NCBI GenBank assembly: GCA_964584315.1
Contig: CAZOZO010000006.1
Coordinates: 35,510-99,509 of the forward strand
Origin: CAXXOK01 sp964584315
Lineage (GTDB): Bacteria; Bacillota; Clostridia; Christensenellales; Aristaeellaceae
DNA: 64,000 nt
Direction: 5' to 3'
Part shown: positions 33,679-42,134 of the stretch, in pieces
Layout of the letters: every line of letters begins with the position of its first letter
How positions within the stretch are numbered: the stretch's first letter is position 1
The notes under the pieces: model-generated
What the model was told of the DNA's origin: nothing
Database searches by the model: none
Seen by the model: only the letters and a program-made list of their open reading frames with translations
Made by a program: the position numbers and the translations under genes

Positions 33679-34986
33679 ATGTCCTTACTCAAGCAGAAGA
33701 TCAAGGATCGCACGGTCACGCTGGGCGTGGTGGGCCTTGGCTACGTGGGCCTGCCGCTGGCGGTGGAAAAGGCGAAGGCGGGCTTTCACGTGATCGGCTT
33801 TGATATCCAGAAGGAAAAGGTCGATATGGTCAACCGCGGCGAAAACTACATCGGCGACGTGGTGGCCCATGACCTGGAGGAGATCGTGAAAAGCGGCCTC
33901 CTGAAGGCCACCAGTGATTTTGCCGCCGTAGCCAGCTGCGACTGCGTGTGTATCGCCGTGCCCACCCCGCTGGATGAGCACCAGCAGCCCGATATCAGCT
34001 ACGTGCGCTCCTCCGCGGAGAGCATCACGCCCTTTATGCATAAGGATATGCTGATCGTGCTGGAATCCACCACCTACCCGGGCACCACCGAGGAGCTGCT
34101 GCGCCCCATTCTGGAAAAGAGCGGCTTGGTTTGCGGCGTAGATTTCTACCTCGCCTTCTCGCCCGAGCGTGTGGATCCCGGCAACGCCGTGTATAAGACG
34201 CGCAACACTCCCAAGGTGGTGGGCGGCCTGACCTCCGAGTGCACCGACATCGCGGCCACGCTGTACGAAGCCGTGCTGGAAGCGCCGGTGCACCGCGTGA
34301 GCTGCCCCGCCGTGGCCGAGATGGAGAAGATTCTCGAAAACACATACCGCAATGTGAACATCGGCCTGATCAACGAGCTGGCGATCCTGTGCGAGCGCAT
34401 GGGCATCAACATCTGGGAAGTGATCGACGCGGCCAAAAGCAAGCCCTACGGCTTTCAGGCGTTCTACCCCGGCCCTGGCCTTGGCGGTCACTGCATCCCG
34501 CTTGACCCGTACTACCTGAGCTGGAAAGCCCGCGAGTTTGGCTTCCACACGTCGATGATCGAATCAAGCATGATCATCAACGACCGGATGCCCGAATACT
34601 GCTGCCAGCGCGCCATGCGCGTTCTGAACGACCAGAAGAAGGCCCTGAACGGCGCGAAGGTGCTGGTGCTGGGCGTGGCTTACAAGCAGGATATCGACGA
34701 CTACCGCGAGAGCCCCGCCCTGCGCGTGATCGAGGGCCTCAAGGGCTACGGCGCGGAGGTTTCGTACTACGACCCCTACGTGCCCCGCTTCCGCCATGAA
34801 GGGCATAGCATGGAGGGCATCGCCGCCCTCACCCCCGCGGTGCTTGAGGCGTGCGACCTGGTCATGGTGACCGCCGCGCACACCAACGTGGATTACGACA
34901 TGGTGGCCGAGCATGCCAGCCTGATCTTCGACACCAAAAACGCCATGAAGAACGTGACCCGGCGCGACAACATCCGCCTGCTGTAA
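33679..34986 (+). CDS. nucleotide-sugar 6-dehydrogenase, WbpA/WecC type
   Basis: 435-residue UDP-glucose/UDP-HexNAc dehydrogenase family enzyme; oxidises C6 of a UDP-sugar to the uronate with two NAD+. Rossmann motif VVGLGYVGLPLA near residue 17, ESTTYPGTTEE near 130, SPERVDPGN near 162, catalytic Cys in GPGLGGHCIPLDPYYL near 270, and the C-terminal VLGVAYKQDIDDYRESPAL near 340. These signatures match the UDP-GlcNAc/ManNAc branch (WbpA, WecC) better than plain UDP-glucose dehydrogenase. With the next two genes it forms a three-gene set for a (di)acetamido-uronic acid. ATG at 33679 with AAAGGAG upstream. Confidence 0.9.
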   Translation: MSLLKQKIKDRTVTLGVVGLGYVGLPLAVEKAKAGFHVIGFDIQKEKVDMVNRGENYIGDVVAHDLEEIVKSGLLKATSDFAAVASCDCVCIAVPTPLDEHQQPDISYVRSSAESITPFMHKDMLIVLESTTYPGTTEELLRPILEKSGLVCGVDFYLAFSPERVDPGNAVYKTRNTPKVVGGLTSECTDIAATLYEAVLEAPVHRVSCPAVAEMEKILENTYRNVNIGLINELAILCERMGINIWEVIDAAKSKPYGFQAFYPGPGLGGHCIPLDPYYLSWKAREFGFHTSMIESSMIINDRMPEYCCQRAMRVLNDQKKALNGAKVLVLGVAYKQDIDDYRESPALRVIEGLKGYGAEVSYYDPYVPRFRHEGHSMEGIAALTPAVLEACDLVMVTAAHTNVDYDMVAEHASLIFDTKNAMKNVTRRDNIRLL

Positions 34987-35088
34987 GCCGCGGCCGGCGC
35001 CTGCTTAACGCCGTGCCATGCATGGCACGGCGCGCAAGGCAGGCCCGTGGCTTGGCTTTGAATGTGCAAAGAGAGGGGTTATGCACCC

Positions 35089-36189
35089 ATGACCCGTAAA
35101 CTGCGGTATGCGCTGATCGGCTGCGGCCGCATCGCGCCCAACCACATCGCCGCCGCGTGCAAAAACGCCGCCTCGCTCACGCTGTGCGCCGTATGCGACG
35201 TGTTGCCCGAGCGCATGGAGGCCGTGCTTGCGCAGGTGCCCGAGCGCGAGCGCGCGCAGGTCGCCCGCTATACCGACTACCGGCAGATGCTCGCGGAGGT
35301 GAAGCCCGAGCTGGTGGCCATCGCCACCGAGAGCGGCCTGCACGCGCAGATCGGCCTTGATGTGATTACCGCGGGCGCGAACCTGATCATCGAAAAGCCG
35401 CTGGCGCTCAGCATGGCGGACGCGCGCGCGCTGGTAGCCGCCGCGCGCGAAAAGGGTATCAAGCTATGCGCCTGCCACCAGAACCGCTTTAACAAATCCA
35501 TCCAGAAAATACGCTCCGCCGTGGAGGAAAACCGCTTTGGCCGGATGTTGCACGGCGCGGCGCACGTGCGCTGGAACCGCGGGCCGGACTATTACGAGCA
35601 AGCCCCGTGGCGCGGCACCTGGGCGCAGGATGGCGGCGCGCTGATGAACCAATGCATCCACAACATCGACCTGCTGCGCTGGATGATGGGCGACGGCGTG
35701 CGCGAGGTGGTCGCCTATACCGACAACCTGTGCCACGGCTACATCGAGGCGGAGGACTTGGGCCTGGCGCTGGTGCGCTTTGAGAGCGGCGCCTACGGCA
35801 TCATCGAGGGCACGACCAACGTGTTCCCCCACAACCTGGAGGAGACACTCTACCTATTTGGCGAGAGCGGCACCGTGAAGGCGGGCGGCAAGAGCGTGAA
35901 CGTGATCGAGGAGTGGGATTTCCGCGACGGGCGCGGCGACCCCGCCACCATCAAGATGGAGTTTGGCGAAAACCCGCCCAATATCTACGGTTTCGGCCAT
36001 ACCCCCCTGTATGCGGACATGGCGCAGGCCGTGCTCCAGAACCGCGAGCCCTACGTAAGCGGCGAGGCGGGCATGCGCGCGCTGGAGCTGGTGCTGGCCA
36101 TCTATCAAAGCGCGGCCACGGGCCTGCCTGTCAAACTGCCGCTTGAAAACTGCGCCACCACCGACTTTAGTGGGAGGTTTGGCCAATGA
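35089..36189 (+). CDS. Gfo/Idh/MocA oxidoreductase, WbpB/WlbA-like
   Basis: 366-residue NAD-dependent sugar oxidoreductase. Dinucleotide loop IGCGRIAPNHIAA near residue 8, IEKPLALSM near 98 (catalytic EKP) and ACHQNRFNKSIQKIR near 126 are clear; the GALMNQCIHNIDLLRWMMG block near 185 carries the family Asp/His pair. In the Wbp pathway this enzyme oxidises C3 of UDP-GlcNAcA before transamination. ATG at 35089 (GAGAGGGG ten bases upstream) is preferred to the earlier in-frame ATG at 35062. The acetyltransferase gene overlaps its stop by four bases. Confidence 0.87.
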   Translation: MTRKLRYALIGCGRIAPNHIAAACKNAASLTLCAVCDVLPERMEAVLAQVPERERAQVARYTDYRQMLAEVKPELVAIATESGLHAQIGLDVITAGANLIIEKPLALSMADARALVAAAREKGIKLCACHQNRFNKSIQKIRSAVEENRFGRMLHGAAHVRWNRGPDYYEQAPWRGTWAQDGGALMNQCIHNIDLLRWMMGDGVREVVAYTDNLCHGYIEAEDLGLALVRFESGAYGIIEGTTNVFPHNLEETLYLFGESGTVKAGGKSVNVIEEWDFRDGRGDPATIKMEFGENPPNIYGFGHTPLYADMAQAVLQNREPYVSGEAGMRALELVLAIYQSAATGLPVKLPLENCATTDFSGRFGQ

Positions 36190-36785
36190 ACATCCACCCC
36201 ACGGCCATCGTGGACGAGGGCGCCGAGATCGGCGAGGGCACGCGCATCTGGCACTTTACGCATGTGCAGGGCGGCGCGCGCATCGGCAAAAACTGCACGC
36301 TGGGGCAAAACGTGTATGTGGGCAGCCGCGTGACCATCGGGGACGATTGCAAGCTGCAAAACAACGTGAGCGTGTATGAGGGCGTAACGCTGGGCAACGG
36401 CGTGTTCTGCGGCCCCAGCTGCGTTTTTACCAACGATTTGACCCCTCGCGCCCGCTACCCCAAAGGGCATGAGAAGTTCGTGGCCACCCGCGTGCTCGAC
36501 GGCGCGAGCATCGGTGCGAACGCGACCATCGTGTGCGGGCATATCATCGGCAAAAACGCGATGATCGGCGCGGGCGCGGTCGTGACCACCAACGTGCCCG
36601 ATCATGCGCTGATGCTCGGCGTGCCGGCAACGCAGCGCGGCTTCGTTTGCACCTGCGGCGCGCGGCTGGATGGCCTGCGTTGCGCCGCTTGCGGGCGGCT
36701 GTTCCTGCCCGTGGGCGACGGGTTGCGCGAAGTTGGCCACGAGCCGGATGCCTGCAAGGGCACAAACGGAGATTGCATGAACTGA
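36186..36785 (+). CDS. left-handed beta-helix acetyltransferase, WbpD-like, with C-terminal zinc ribbon
   Basis: 199 residues. Hexapeptide repeats run from IHPTAIVDEGAEIGEGT to about residue 145 (NAMIGAGAVVTTNVPDHALMLG), the WbpD/WlbB-type N-acetyltransferase fold that adds an acetyl group from acetyl-CoA to the 3-amino of the UDP-sugar. A CTCGARLDGLRCAACGR module near residue 157 looks like a zinc ribbon attached to the C-terminus. Start overlaps the upstream stop (ATGA). No PLP aminotransferase (WbpE) gene is adjacent, although the acetyltransferase would need its product. Confidence 0.87.
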   Translation: MNIHPTAIVDEGAEIGEGTRIWHFTHVQGGARIGKNCTLGQNVYVGSRVTIGDDCKLQNNVSVYEGVTLGNGVFCGPSCVFTNDLTPRARYPKGHEKFVATRVLDGASIGANATIVCGHIIGKNAMIGAGAVVTTNVPDHALMLGVPATQRGFVCTCGARLDGLRCAACGRLFLPVGDGLREVGHEPDACKGTNGDCMN

Positions 36786-36822
36786 CCCTACTCATATCGC
36801 AGACGAATTTCGTGGATATGCA

Positions 36823-36857
36823 AAACGGCGGCCCCCAAAGCTGGGAGGCCGCCGTTT
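36823..36857. terminator. terminator of the wbp-like operon
   Basis: 11-bp stem AAACGGCGGCC / GGCCGCCGTTT. Confidence 0.85.
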
Positions 36858-36876
36858 CCTGTGTCTTTCATCCCCC

Positions 36877-36919
36877 ACCGCGGCGGAGATAGGTCAAGTG
36901 CGAAACCCTTGTCCGGTTT
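36877..36919. repeat. imperfect direct repeat, copy 1
   Basis: Shares the order CCGC-GCGG-GAT-GGTCAAG-GCGAA-CCCTTG with copy 2 about 130 bases downstream (37006-37049). Inverted GGTCAAG/CCCTTG pairing inside gives each a small stem. Confidence 0.55.
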
Positions 36920-37005
36920 TTGTTACAATAGTATCGTCTTGATTGGCTCTAGACAACAGCCTTCCATGTGCGCAAGCCGCTGCTTGCCACTCGCCCAAAC
37001 CCTCG

Positions 37006-37049
37006 CCGCAGCGGTGATTGGTCAAGGGCGAAGCCCTTGCGTCAGGCTT
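37006..37049. repeat. imperfect direct repeat, copy 2
   Basis: Second copy of the 36877-36919 element; its right end reaches the stop region of the flavoenzyme gene. Confidence 0.55.
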
Positions 37050-38604
37050 TCTTTTCCTCGTGGTATTCCTTTTCTGTGTTCACGTTCCAGATGGCCTGCC
37101 GGTCGGCGGATTGCCCTGTGATGCAGCGCACGGCCTCGAAACTGGTCGCCATGGAATGATCCATGTTGTTGTAGCGGTGCTGCCCGTTGCGACCCACGCA
37201 ATACAGGTTTTCAAAGCCGCTCAGGTATGCCACGGCTTTATCCATGTCGGCGTAGGTATCGAAGTAGGCGGGGTAGGCCTTCTGCACACGCTCGCGGTGG
37301 AAATCAAGCACCTCCGCGCGGCTATTGATCACGCCCATGGTGACCAACTCGTCCATGGCGAAGGTCGCACAGTCCTCAGCGCTCATGCGCCAAAAATCGT
37401 CGCCCTCGGTGCAGAAATATTCCAGCCCGATCCACACAGTGTGCTCCGGGTCGGCCACCAAATAGGGCGACCAGTTGTTGAAAATCTGGATGCGGCCCAG
37501 CTTCACATTGGTGTCCTGCACGTAGATCCAGCAATCCGGCACGATGCCGCCCAGCGTTTTCAGGTGCGTCTCGTTCTTGAGGTTCAGGCGATTGACCAGC
37601 AGACCGACCGTCACAAAGTCGCGGTAGGGCAGGCCTTCCGCCACAGCCTTGACCTTGGCGGGAGCATCCGCCATGCCCGCCACCAAGTCCTTGACCGGCA
37701 TGGAGGAGAGGAACACATCGCCCTCGATGCGCTTTGTTTCGCCATCCTGCACATAGGTGAGCGCCGTCACGCGACCGTCTGCGGTCTCCACGGCCTTTAC
37801 TTCGCAGCCCATTCGCACCTCGCCGCCCGCCGCGCGCACATCGCTCGCGACCGTTTCCCATAGCTGGCCGGGGCCGTACTTGGGATAGCGGAACTCCTCG
37901 ATCAGCGAGGTCTGCACCTTTTTGCGGCGCGTCTCCGGGCTCATGAAGATCTTGCTGAGCATATCGCCCAGGATGCCCAGGATGGAGAGCCCTTTCGTGC
38001 GCTGCGCGCCCCACTCCGCAGATATCTCGCGCGGGTGGCGGCCCCACAGCTTTTCGGTGTAACCTTCGAAAAACATACTATACAGCTTTCGCCCGAAGCT
38101 GTTGATGTAGAAGTTCTCCAGCGACGTCTCCGGCAGCTTGTGCAGCGCGGAATGCAGGTAGCTCAGGCCCACCTGCATGGTGGTGCCAAAGCCCATCGTT
38201 TTGAGCGTGGCCCACTTGAGGCTGATGGGATAATCAAAAAAATGGTGGTGGTAGTAGATGCGGCTCACGCGGTTGCGGGTGAGCATCACGCGGTCGGTCG
38301 CCTCGGGGTCAGGCCCGCCTGCGGCCAGCGTGACCTCGCGGCCCAGAATGCGGTCGTCCATCGACGGCGCGCCCTGCAAGGGCATCACTTCCTGCCACCA
38401 GTCCATGACCGCCTGATCCTTGCTGAAAAAGCGATGCCCGCCGATGTCCATGCGGTTGCCGCCATGGCGCACGGTCTTGCTGATGCCGCCGATCATATCG
38501 CTTTTTTCCAGCACGGTCACACGGTAGCCCTCATGCTTTTTGGCAAGCTCATAAGCGGCGGTCAGGCCCGCGGGGCCTGCCCCGATGATGACGACGTCTG
38601 TCAT
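37042..38604 (-). CDS. NAD(P)/FAD-dependent oxidoreductase, UDP-galactopyranose-mutase-like
   Basis: 520-residue flavoenzyme. FAD-binding VVIIGAGPAGLTAAYEL at residue 4, then GGISKTVRHGGNRMDIGGHRFFSK near 40. The C-terminal GRNGQHRYNNMDHSMATS near residue 480 closes the FAD site and is typical of a subgroup related to UDP-galactopyranose mutase and protoporphyrinogen oxidase found in glycan clusters. The reaction is not known; a redox-neutral ring contraction or sugar oxidation is possible. ATG at 38604 with AAGGAG upstream; own promoter; convergent with the wbp-like operon, which suggests a shared envelope-sugar role. Confidence 0.8.
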   Translation of the reverse strand: MTDVVIIGAGPAGLTAAYELAKKHEGYRVTVLEKSDMIGGISKTVRHGGNRMDIGGHRFFSKDQAVMDWWQEVMPLQGAPSMDDRILGREVTLAAGGPDPEATDRVMLTRNRVSRIYYHHHFFDYPISLKWATLKTMGFGTTMQVGLSYLHSALHKLPETSLENFYINSFGRKLYSMFFEGYTEKLWGRHPREISAEWGAQRTKGLSILGILGDMLSKIFMSPETRRKKVQTSLIEEFRYPKYGPGQLWETVASDVRAAGGEVRMGCEVKAVETADGRVTALTYVQDGETKRIEGDVFLSSMPVKDLVAGMADAPAKVKAVAEGLPYRDFVTVGLLVNRLNLKNETHLKTLGGIVPDCWIYVQDTNVKLGRIQIFNNWSPYLVADPEHTVWIGLEYFCTEGDDFWRMSAEDCATFAMDELVTMGVINSRAEVLDFHRERVQKAYPAYFDTYADMDKAVAYLSGFENLYCVGRNGQHRYNNMDHSMATSFEAVRCITGQSADRQAIWNVNTEKEYHEEKKA

Positions 38605-38654
38605 GTGTATATGCTCCTTGCCGCGCGGGATGCGCGATGTACTATGGCTGATTT

Positions 38655-38683
38655 ATTGTAGCACGCGGGGGCCTTTTAGGCAA
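38655..38683 (-). promoter_or_regulatory. sigma-A promoter of the flavoenzyme gene
   Basis: Minus strand: TTGCCT (38678-38683), 17 bp, TACAAT (38655-38660). Confidence 0.62.
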
Positions 38684-38724
38684 GGTAACGGGACCCTGGC
38701 ATGTGTTACAACGCAAACGTAAAA

Positions 38725-38747
38725 CCCCCGCGCGGGATGCGCGGGGG
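38725..38747 (-). terminator. terminator of the eda-kdgK-kduD operon
   Basis: 9-bp stem CCCCCGCGC / GCGCGGGGG, followed on the minus strand by TTTTACGTTTG. Confidence 0.78.
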
Positions 38748-38827
38748 CGGGTGCTACCCTTTTGCCTGGGCGGAAGCCCCGCGGCAGCTTGCATACAGGC
38801 TGCCGCGCGCTCTGGCGAAACGGGGCG

Positions 38828-39622
38828 TTAGGGTTGCCTGCCGATATACGCCAAAATGCCGCCGTCCACATACAGGATATGTCCGTTTACGAAATTGCTC
38901 GCGTCGCTGGCGAGGAACACCGCGGGGCCGATCAGATCCTCCGCCTCGCCCCAGCGATTGGCTGGCGTCTTGGCGCGGATGAAGCTGTCAAACGGGTGCA
39001 TGGAGCCGTCCGCCTGCTTCTCGCGCAGGGGCGCGGTCTGCGGCGTGGCGATGTACCCCGGCCCGATGCCGTTGCACTGGATGTTGTGCTGCCCATACTC
39101 CGAGCAGATGTTGCGCGTGAGCATCTTGAGGCCGCCCTTGGCCGCCGCATAGGCGGATACCGTCTCGCGGCCCAGCTCGCTCATCATCGAGCACACGTTG
39201 ATGATCTTGCCATGGCCCTTTTGGATCATCGACGGAATGACCGCCTTGCTGACGATAAAGGGGGCGTTCAAATCCACGTCGATCACCTGCCGGAACTGCT
39301 CCGCCGTCATCTCGATCATGGGGATGCGCTTGATGATGCCCGCGTTGTTCACCAGAATGTCAACCACGCCGACCTCTGCCTCGATGCGTTTGACCATCGC
39401 GTTCACGGCGGCCTCGTCGGTCACGTCGCACACATAGCCATGGGCGGCGATGCCCTGCTCGCGGTACGCCGCGAGGCCCTTATCCACCAGTTCCTGATTC
39501 AAGTCGTTGAACACGACAGTCGCGCCTGCCTGCGCAAAGCCGGTCGCCATCGCAAAGCCGATGCCGTAGCTTGCGCCCGTCACCAGCGCCACCTTGCCCT
39601 GCAATGAAAACAGGTTCTCCAT
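38828..39622 (-). CDS. kduD: KduD-like SDR dehydrogenase (2-deoxy-D-gluconate / gluconate 5-dehydrogenase type)
   Basis: 264 residues. TGASYGIGFAMA near residue 15, NNAGIIKR near 95, catalytic Ser in NVCSMMSELG near 147 and YAAAKGG near 160. It would reduce 3-deoxy-D-glycero-2,5-hexodiulosonate, the product of KduI, to 2-keto-3-deoxygluconate. Close relatives are gluconate 5-dehydrogenases, but neighbours kdgK and eda and the nearby kduI make the KduD role more likely. ATG at 39622 with GGGGAGG upstream. Last gene of the operon, 32 bp after kdgK. Confidence 0.85.
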   Translation of the reverse strand: MENLFSLQGKVALVTGASYGIGFAMATGFAQAGATVVFNDLNQELVDKGLAAYREQGIAAHGYVCDVTDEAAVNAMVKRIEAEVGVVDILVNNAGIIKRIPMIEMTAEQFRQVIDVDLNAPFIVSKAVIPSMIQKGHGKIINVCSMMSELGRETVSAYAAAKGGLKMLTRNICSEYGQHNIQCNGIGPGYIATPQTAPLREKQADGSMHPFDSFIRAKTPANRWGEAEDLIGPAVFLASDASNFVNGHILYVDGGILAYIGRQP

Positions 39623-39654
39623 GGTCACACCTCCCCAAGTAATCTTCGTGTTGC

Positions 39655-40692
39655 TCAGCGCTGTACGCGCCCGCTGCCGCTGCCCTTCATCAGGCCCTCG
39701 ACCTCGCCCACGGTCACGCGGTTGTAGTCGCCGCCGATGGTGTGCTTCAGGCAACTGGCCGCCACGGCAAACTCCAGCGCGGTCTTCTCGTCCGCATAGG
39801 TGTTCAGGCCGTAGATGAGCCCTGCGCCAAAGCTGTCGCCGCCGCCTACGCGATCCACGATGTCGGTAATGGCGTACTTGCGGCTCAGGATAAACTCGCT
39901 GCCGTTGAACAGGCAGGCGCTCCAGTCGTTGTGGTTGGCGCTCTTGCTCTCGCGCAGGGTAATGGCCACGCGCTTCACATTGGGATACGTGTCCATGGCC
40001 AGCTTGGCAATGGCCTTATACTGCTCGATGTTCAGCTCGCCGCCCTCGACCTCGCCCGTGCTCTCCGCCTTCAGCAGCAGCGCCTTCTGGAAGTCCTCCT
40101 CGTTGGCGATCACGGTATCGACATACCTGACCAGCTCGGTCATGACCTGATCGGCGGTCTTGCCGTACTTCCAGAGGTTTTTGCGGTAGTTGAGGTCGCA
40201 ACTCACGTGCAGGCCCATCGCCTTGGCGGCCTTGACGGCTTCCATGCTCAGCTCCGCCGCGCCTGCGCTGATGGCGGGGGTGATGCCCGTGATGTGGAAC
40301 CACGTCGCACCCGCGAACGCCTTCTGCCAGTCGATATCGCCCGCCTTGGCCTCGGCGATGGCGCTGCCCGCGCGGTCGTAGATCACCTTGCTGGCGCGCT
40401 GCACTGCACCGGTCTCCAAGTAGTAGATGCCCATGCGGCCCTCTTTGCGCACGATGCTGCCCACATCCACGCCAAAGCCGCGCAGCTCGCGCAGGCACGC
40501 CTCGCCGATGTCATTCTTGGGCAGCACCGTCACATAGCGCGCGCCCATACCAAAGTTCGCCAGGCTCACTGCCACATTGGCCTCGCCGCCGCCAAAGGTG
40601 GCCTCCAGCGAAGGGCTCTGGAAAAAACGCTCATATCCCGGGCTCTTGAGGCGCAGCATGATCTCGCCAAACGTTACAACCGTACCAGCCAT
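39655..40692 (-). CDS. kdgK: 2-keto-3-deoxygluconate kinase (PfkB family)
   Basis: 345-residue ribokinase-family sugar kinase. TFGEIMLRL at residue 6, substrate-site GGGEANVAVSLANFG near 35, and the PfkB signature with the catalytic Asp in DIVDRVGGGDSFGAGLIYGL near 280. It would phosphorylate 2-keto-3-deoxygluconate to KDPG for the downstream aldolase; this fits the neighbours. ATG at 40692 preceded by AAAGGG; a GTG nine bases earlier is a weaker choice. Confidence 0.9.
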   Translation of the reverse strand: MAGTVVTFGEIMLRLKSPGYERFFQSPSLEATFGGGEANVAVSLANFGMGARYVTVLPKNDIGEACLRELRGFGVDVGSIVRKEGRMGIYYLETGAVQRASKVIYDRAGSAIAEAKAGDIDWQKAFAGATWFHITGITPAISAGAAELSMEAVKAAKAMGLHVSCDLNYRKNLWKYGKTADQVMTELVRYVDTVIANEEDFQKALLLKAESTGEVEGGELNIEQYKAIAKLAMDTYPNVKRVAITLRESKSANHNDWSACLFNGSEFILSRKYAITDIVDRVGGGDSFGAGLIYGLNTYADEKTALEFAVAASCLKHTIGGDYNRVTVGEVEGLMKGSGSGRVQR

Positions 40693-40739
40693 GGTAAACA
40701 CCCTTTCCCTTATGTGTGTTTGGGCGCGCTCCGCACCGC

Positions 40740-41696
40740 TTACTTTTGCAGCAGGTGGAACGCAAAGCCTGCGATCTCATCCCTGAAATAGATGGCCTTG
40801 AGCTTGCCGTCTTTCAAAGTGGCGCTCTCCTCGTCAAAGGCGAAGCCGCGGCGCTCCAGATGCCATTTGGCACGGCGGATGTCGTTGGTGCCGATGGCGA
40901 TGTGCCCGTGCGTGCCCCGGAAGGGCTTCTTCATCAGCTCAAAGCCCGCGCCCACAAACGTGGAGCTGTTGCCGTCCTTCACATCCCAGCCCAGCAGCGC
41001 GCAGATGGCCTTGGCGTCCTTCTCCGCCTGCTCCGGGCTGCCGCTGTTGATGCCGATGTGCGCCAGCGTGAGCCCCAGCATCAGGTTGACCGCGCTGCGG
41101 GTAAGGGTCTCGATCTTCTGCCAGTCCTTGGCGGCGATGGCCTTCGCATCCACCATCCAGCTGCCGCCGCAGGCAACGACTTTGCCAAAGCTCAGGTACT
41201 CCAGCAAGTTGTGCTCCGCGATGCCGCCCGTGGGCAAAAAGCTGACGTTGCCATACGGCGCGCTCATCGCTTTGATGAGGGCGAGGCCGCCCAGCGCCTC
41301 CGCGGGGAAAAATTTGACCGTTTTGAGGCCCAGTGACAGCGCCACCTCGATATCGCTTGGGTTGGCGCAGCCGGGCACGATGGGCACACCCACCTTCTGG
41401 CAGTGGCGCACCACCTCGGGGTTGAGGCCCGGGCTCACGATATAGGTCGCTCCCGCGGCCACGGCCCTGTCCGCCTGCTCGGTGGTGAGCACGGTGCCCG
41501 CGCCAAGGATCACATCCGGCAATGCCTCGTGCACGCGCCGGATGGCTTCCTCCGCCGCGTCCGAGCGGAAGGTGATCTCCGCGACGGGCAGCCCGCCGTC
41601 GGCCAGTGCCTTGCAAAGCGGCACCGCGTCGCCCGCGTCCTCCACCTTGATCACCGGCACGATGCCGGCCAACGAGAGTTTCTCGATCATATCCAT
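40740..41696 (-). CDS. eda: KDPG/KHG aldolase fused to a VOC (glyoxalase-like) domain
   Basis: 318 residues, about 100 more than a normal Eda. Residues 1-205 are the class I aldolase: IVPVIKVEDAGDAVPL, GAGTVLTTEQADRA near 67, and the Schiff-base Lys in TVKFFPAEALGG near 132, with CGGSWMV near 178. It cleaves KDPG to pyruvate and glyceraldehyde-3-phosphate. Residues about 212-318 form a VOC domain (LTLAHIGINSGSPEQAEKDAK ... HIAIGTNDIRRAKWHLERRG). Its role is unknown; it may bind metal or ligand. ATG at 41696 with GGAGGGATG upstream. First gene of the operon, next to a LacI/CcpA-type operator. Confidence 0.92.
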   Translation of the reverse strand: MDMIEKLSLAGIVPVIKVEDAGDAVPLCKALADGGLPVAEITFRSDAAEEAIRRVHEALPDVILGAGTVLTTEQADRAVAAGATYIVSPGLNPEVVRHCQKVGVPIVPGCANPSDIEVALSLGLKTVKFFPAEALGGLALIKAMSAPYGNVSFLPTGGIAEHNLLEYLSFGKVVACGGSWMVDAKAIAAKDWQKIETLTRSAVNLMLGLTLAHIGINSGSPEQAEKDAKAICALLGWDVKDGNSSTFVGAGFELMKKPFRGTHGHIAIGTNDIRRAKWHLERRGFAFDEESATLKDGKLKAIYFRDEIAGFAFHLLQK

Positions 41697-41745
41697 GGGT
41701 GCATCCCTCCGTATGAAGATATCCTGTTGTGTTTCGGAAACGCTC

Positions 41746-41759
41746 TGGAAACGGTTCCA
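41746..41759. promoter_or_regulatory. LacI/CcpA-type operator of the eda operon
   Basis: TGGAAACGGTTCCA fits the cre pattern TGNAANCGNWNNCW and the general LacI-family pattern with central CG. It abuts the -10 element, in the position of a blocking repressor. Confidence 0.75.
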
Positions 41760-41786
41760 TTATACCTGTACCGCGCCGTTTGTCAA
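41759..41786 (-). promoter_or_regulatory. sigma-A promoter of the eda-kdgK-kduD operon
   Basis: Minus strand: TTGACA (41781-41786), 16 bp, TATAAT (41759-41764). Confidence 0.78.
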
Positions 41787-42134
41787 GGGGAATATGCCAG
41801 ATACGATCAAATCCCGTGTGCCATTGCCTAATGGGTTCAAGCCTTTGCAGCGGCCGTTTCCATCGCGGCGCACAGGCTGCGGGGCGGCGCGCTGTGCGCC
41901 GTACCTGTTCAAAACATTGCACATCGTTTGCGCGGCTCCACGGTTACACACTGGCACATGCGACATTGCGCCCAAGCGCAGGGCATGTCGCGCCGGTCAG
42001 GTATCCCGCGACGCTAAGGCCCGCCGGGCAGGGGGAAACGAAGTGACTCCCCCTTTTCACCATCGTTTCATGCTCGCGGTGGCAGGCTCCGGACGGGCTG
42101 CACCACTACAGTGTTACAGATCCCCGTTGCCGCC
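41787..42134. other. intergenic region with hairpins
   Basis: About 350 bases with no supported gene. A GCGACAT...ATGTCGC inverted repeat near 41959-41990 and a GGGGGA...TCCCCCTTTT stem near 42033-42057 are visible; the latter could stop transcription on the plus strand. Confidence 0.45.

Noticed and set aside
35081..35092. Three-codon ATG-CAC-CCA-TGA frame overlapping the start of the Gfo/Idh gene
   Set aside because: Probably chance; spacing to the purine run suits the main ATG better, and nothing shows translation of the micro-frame.
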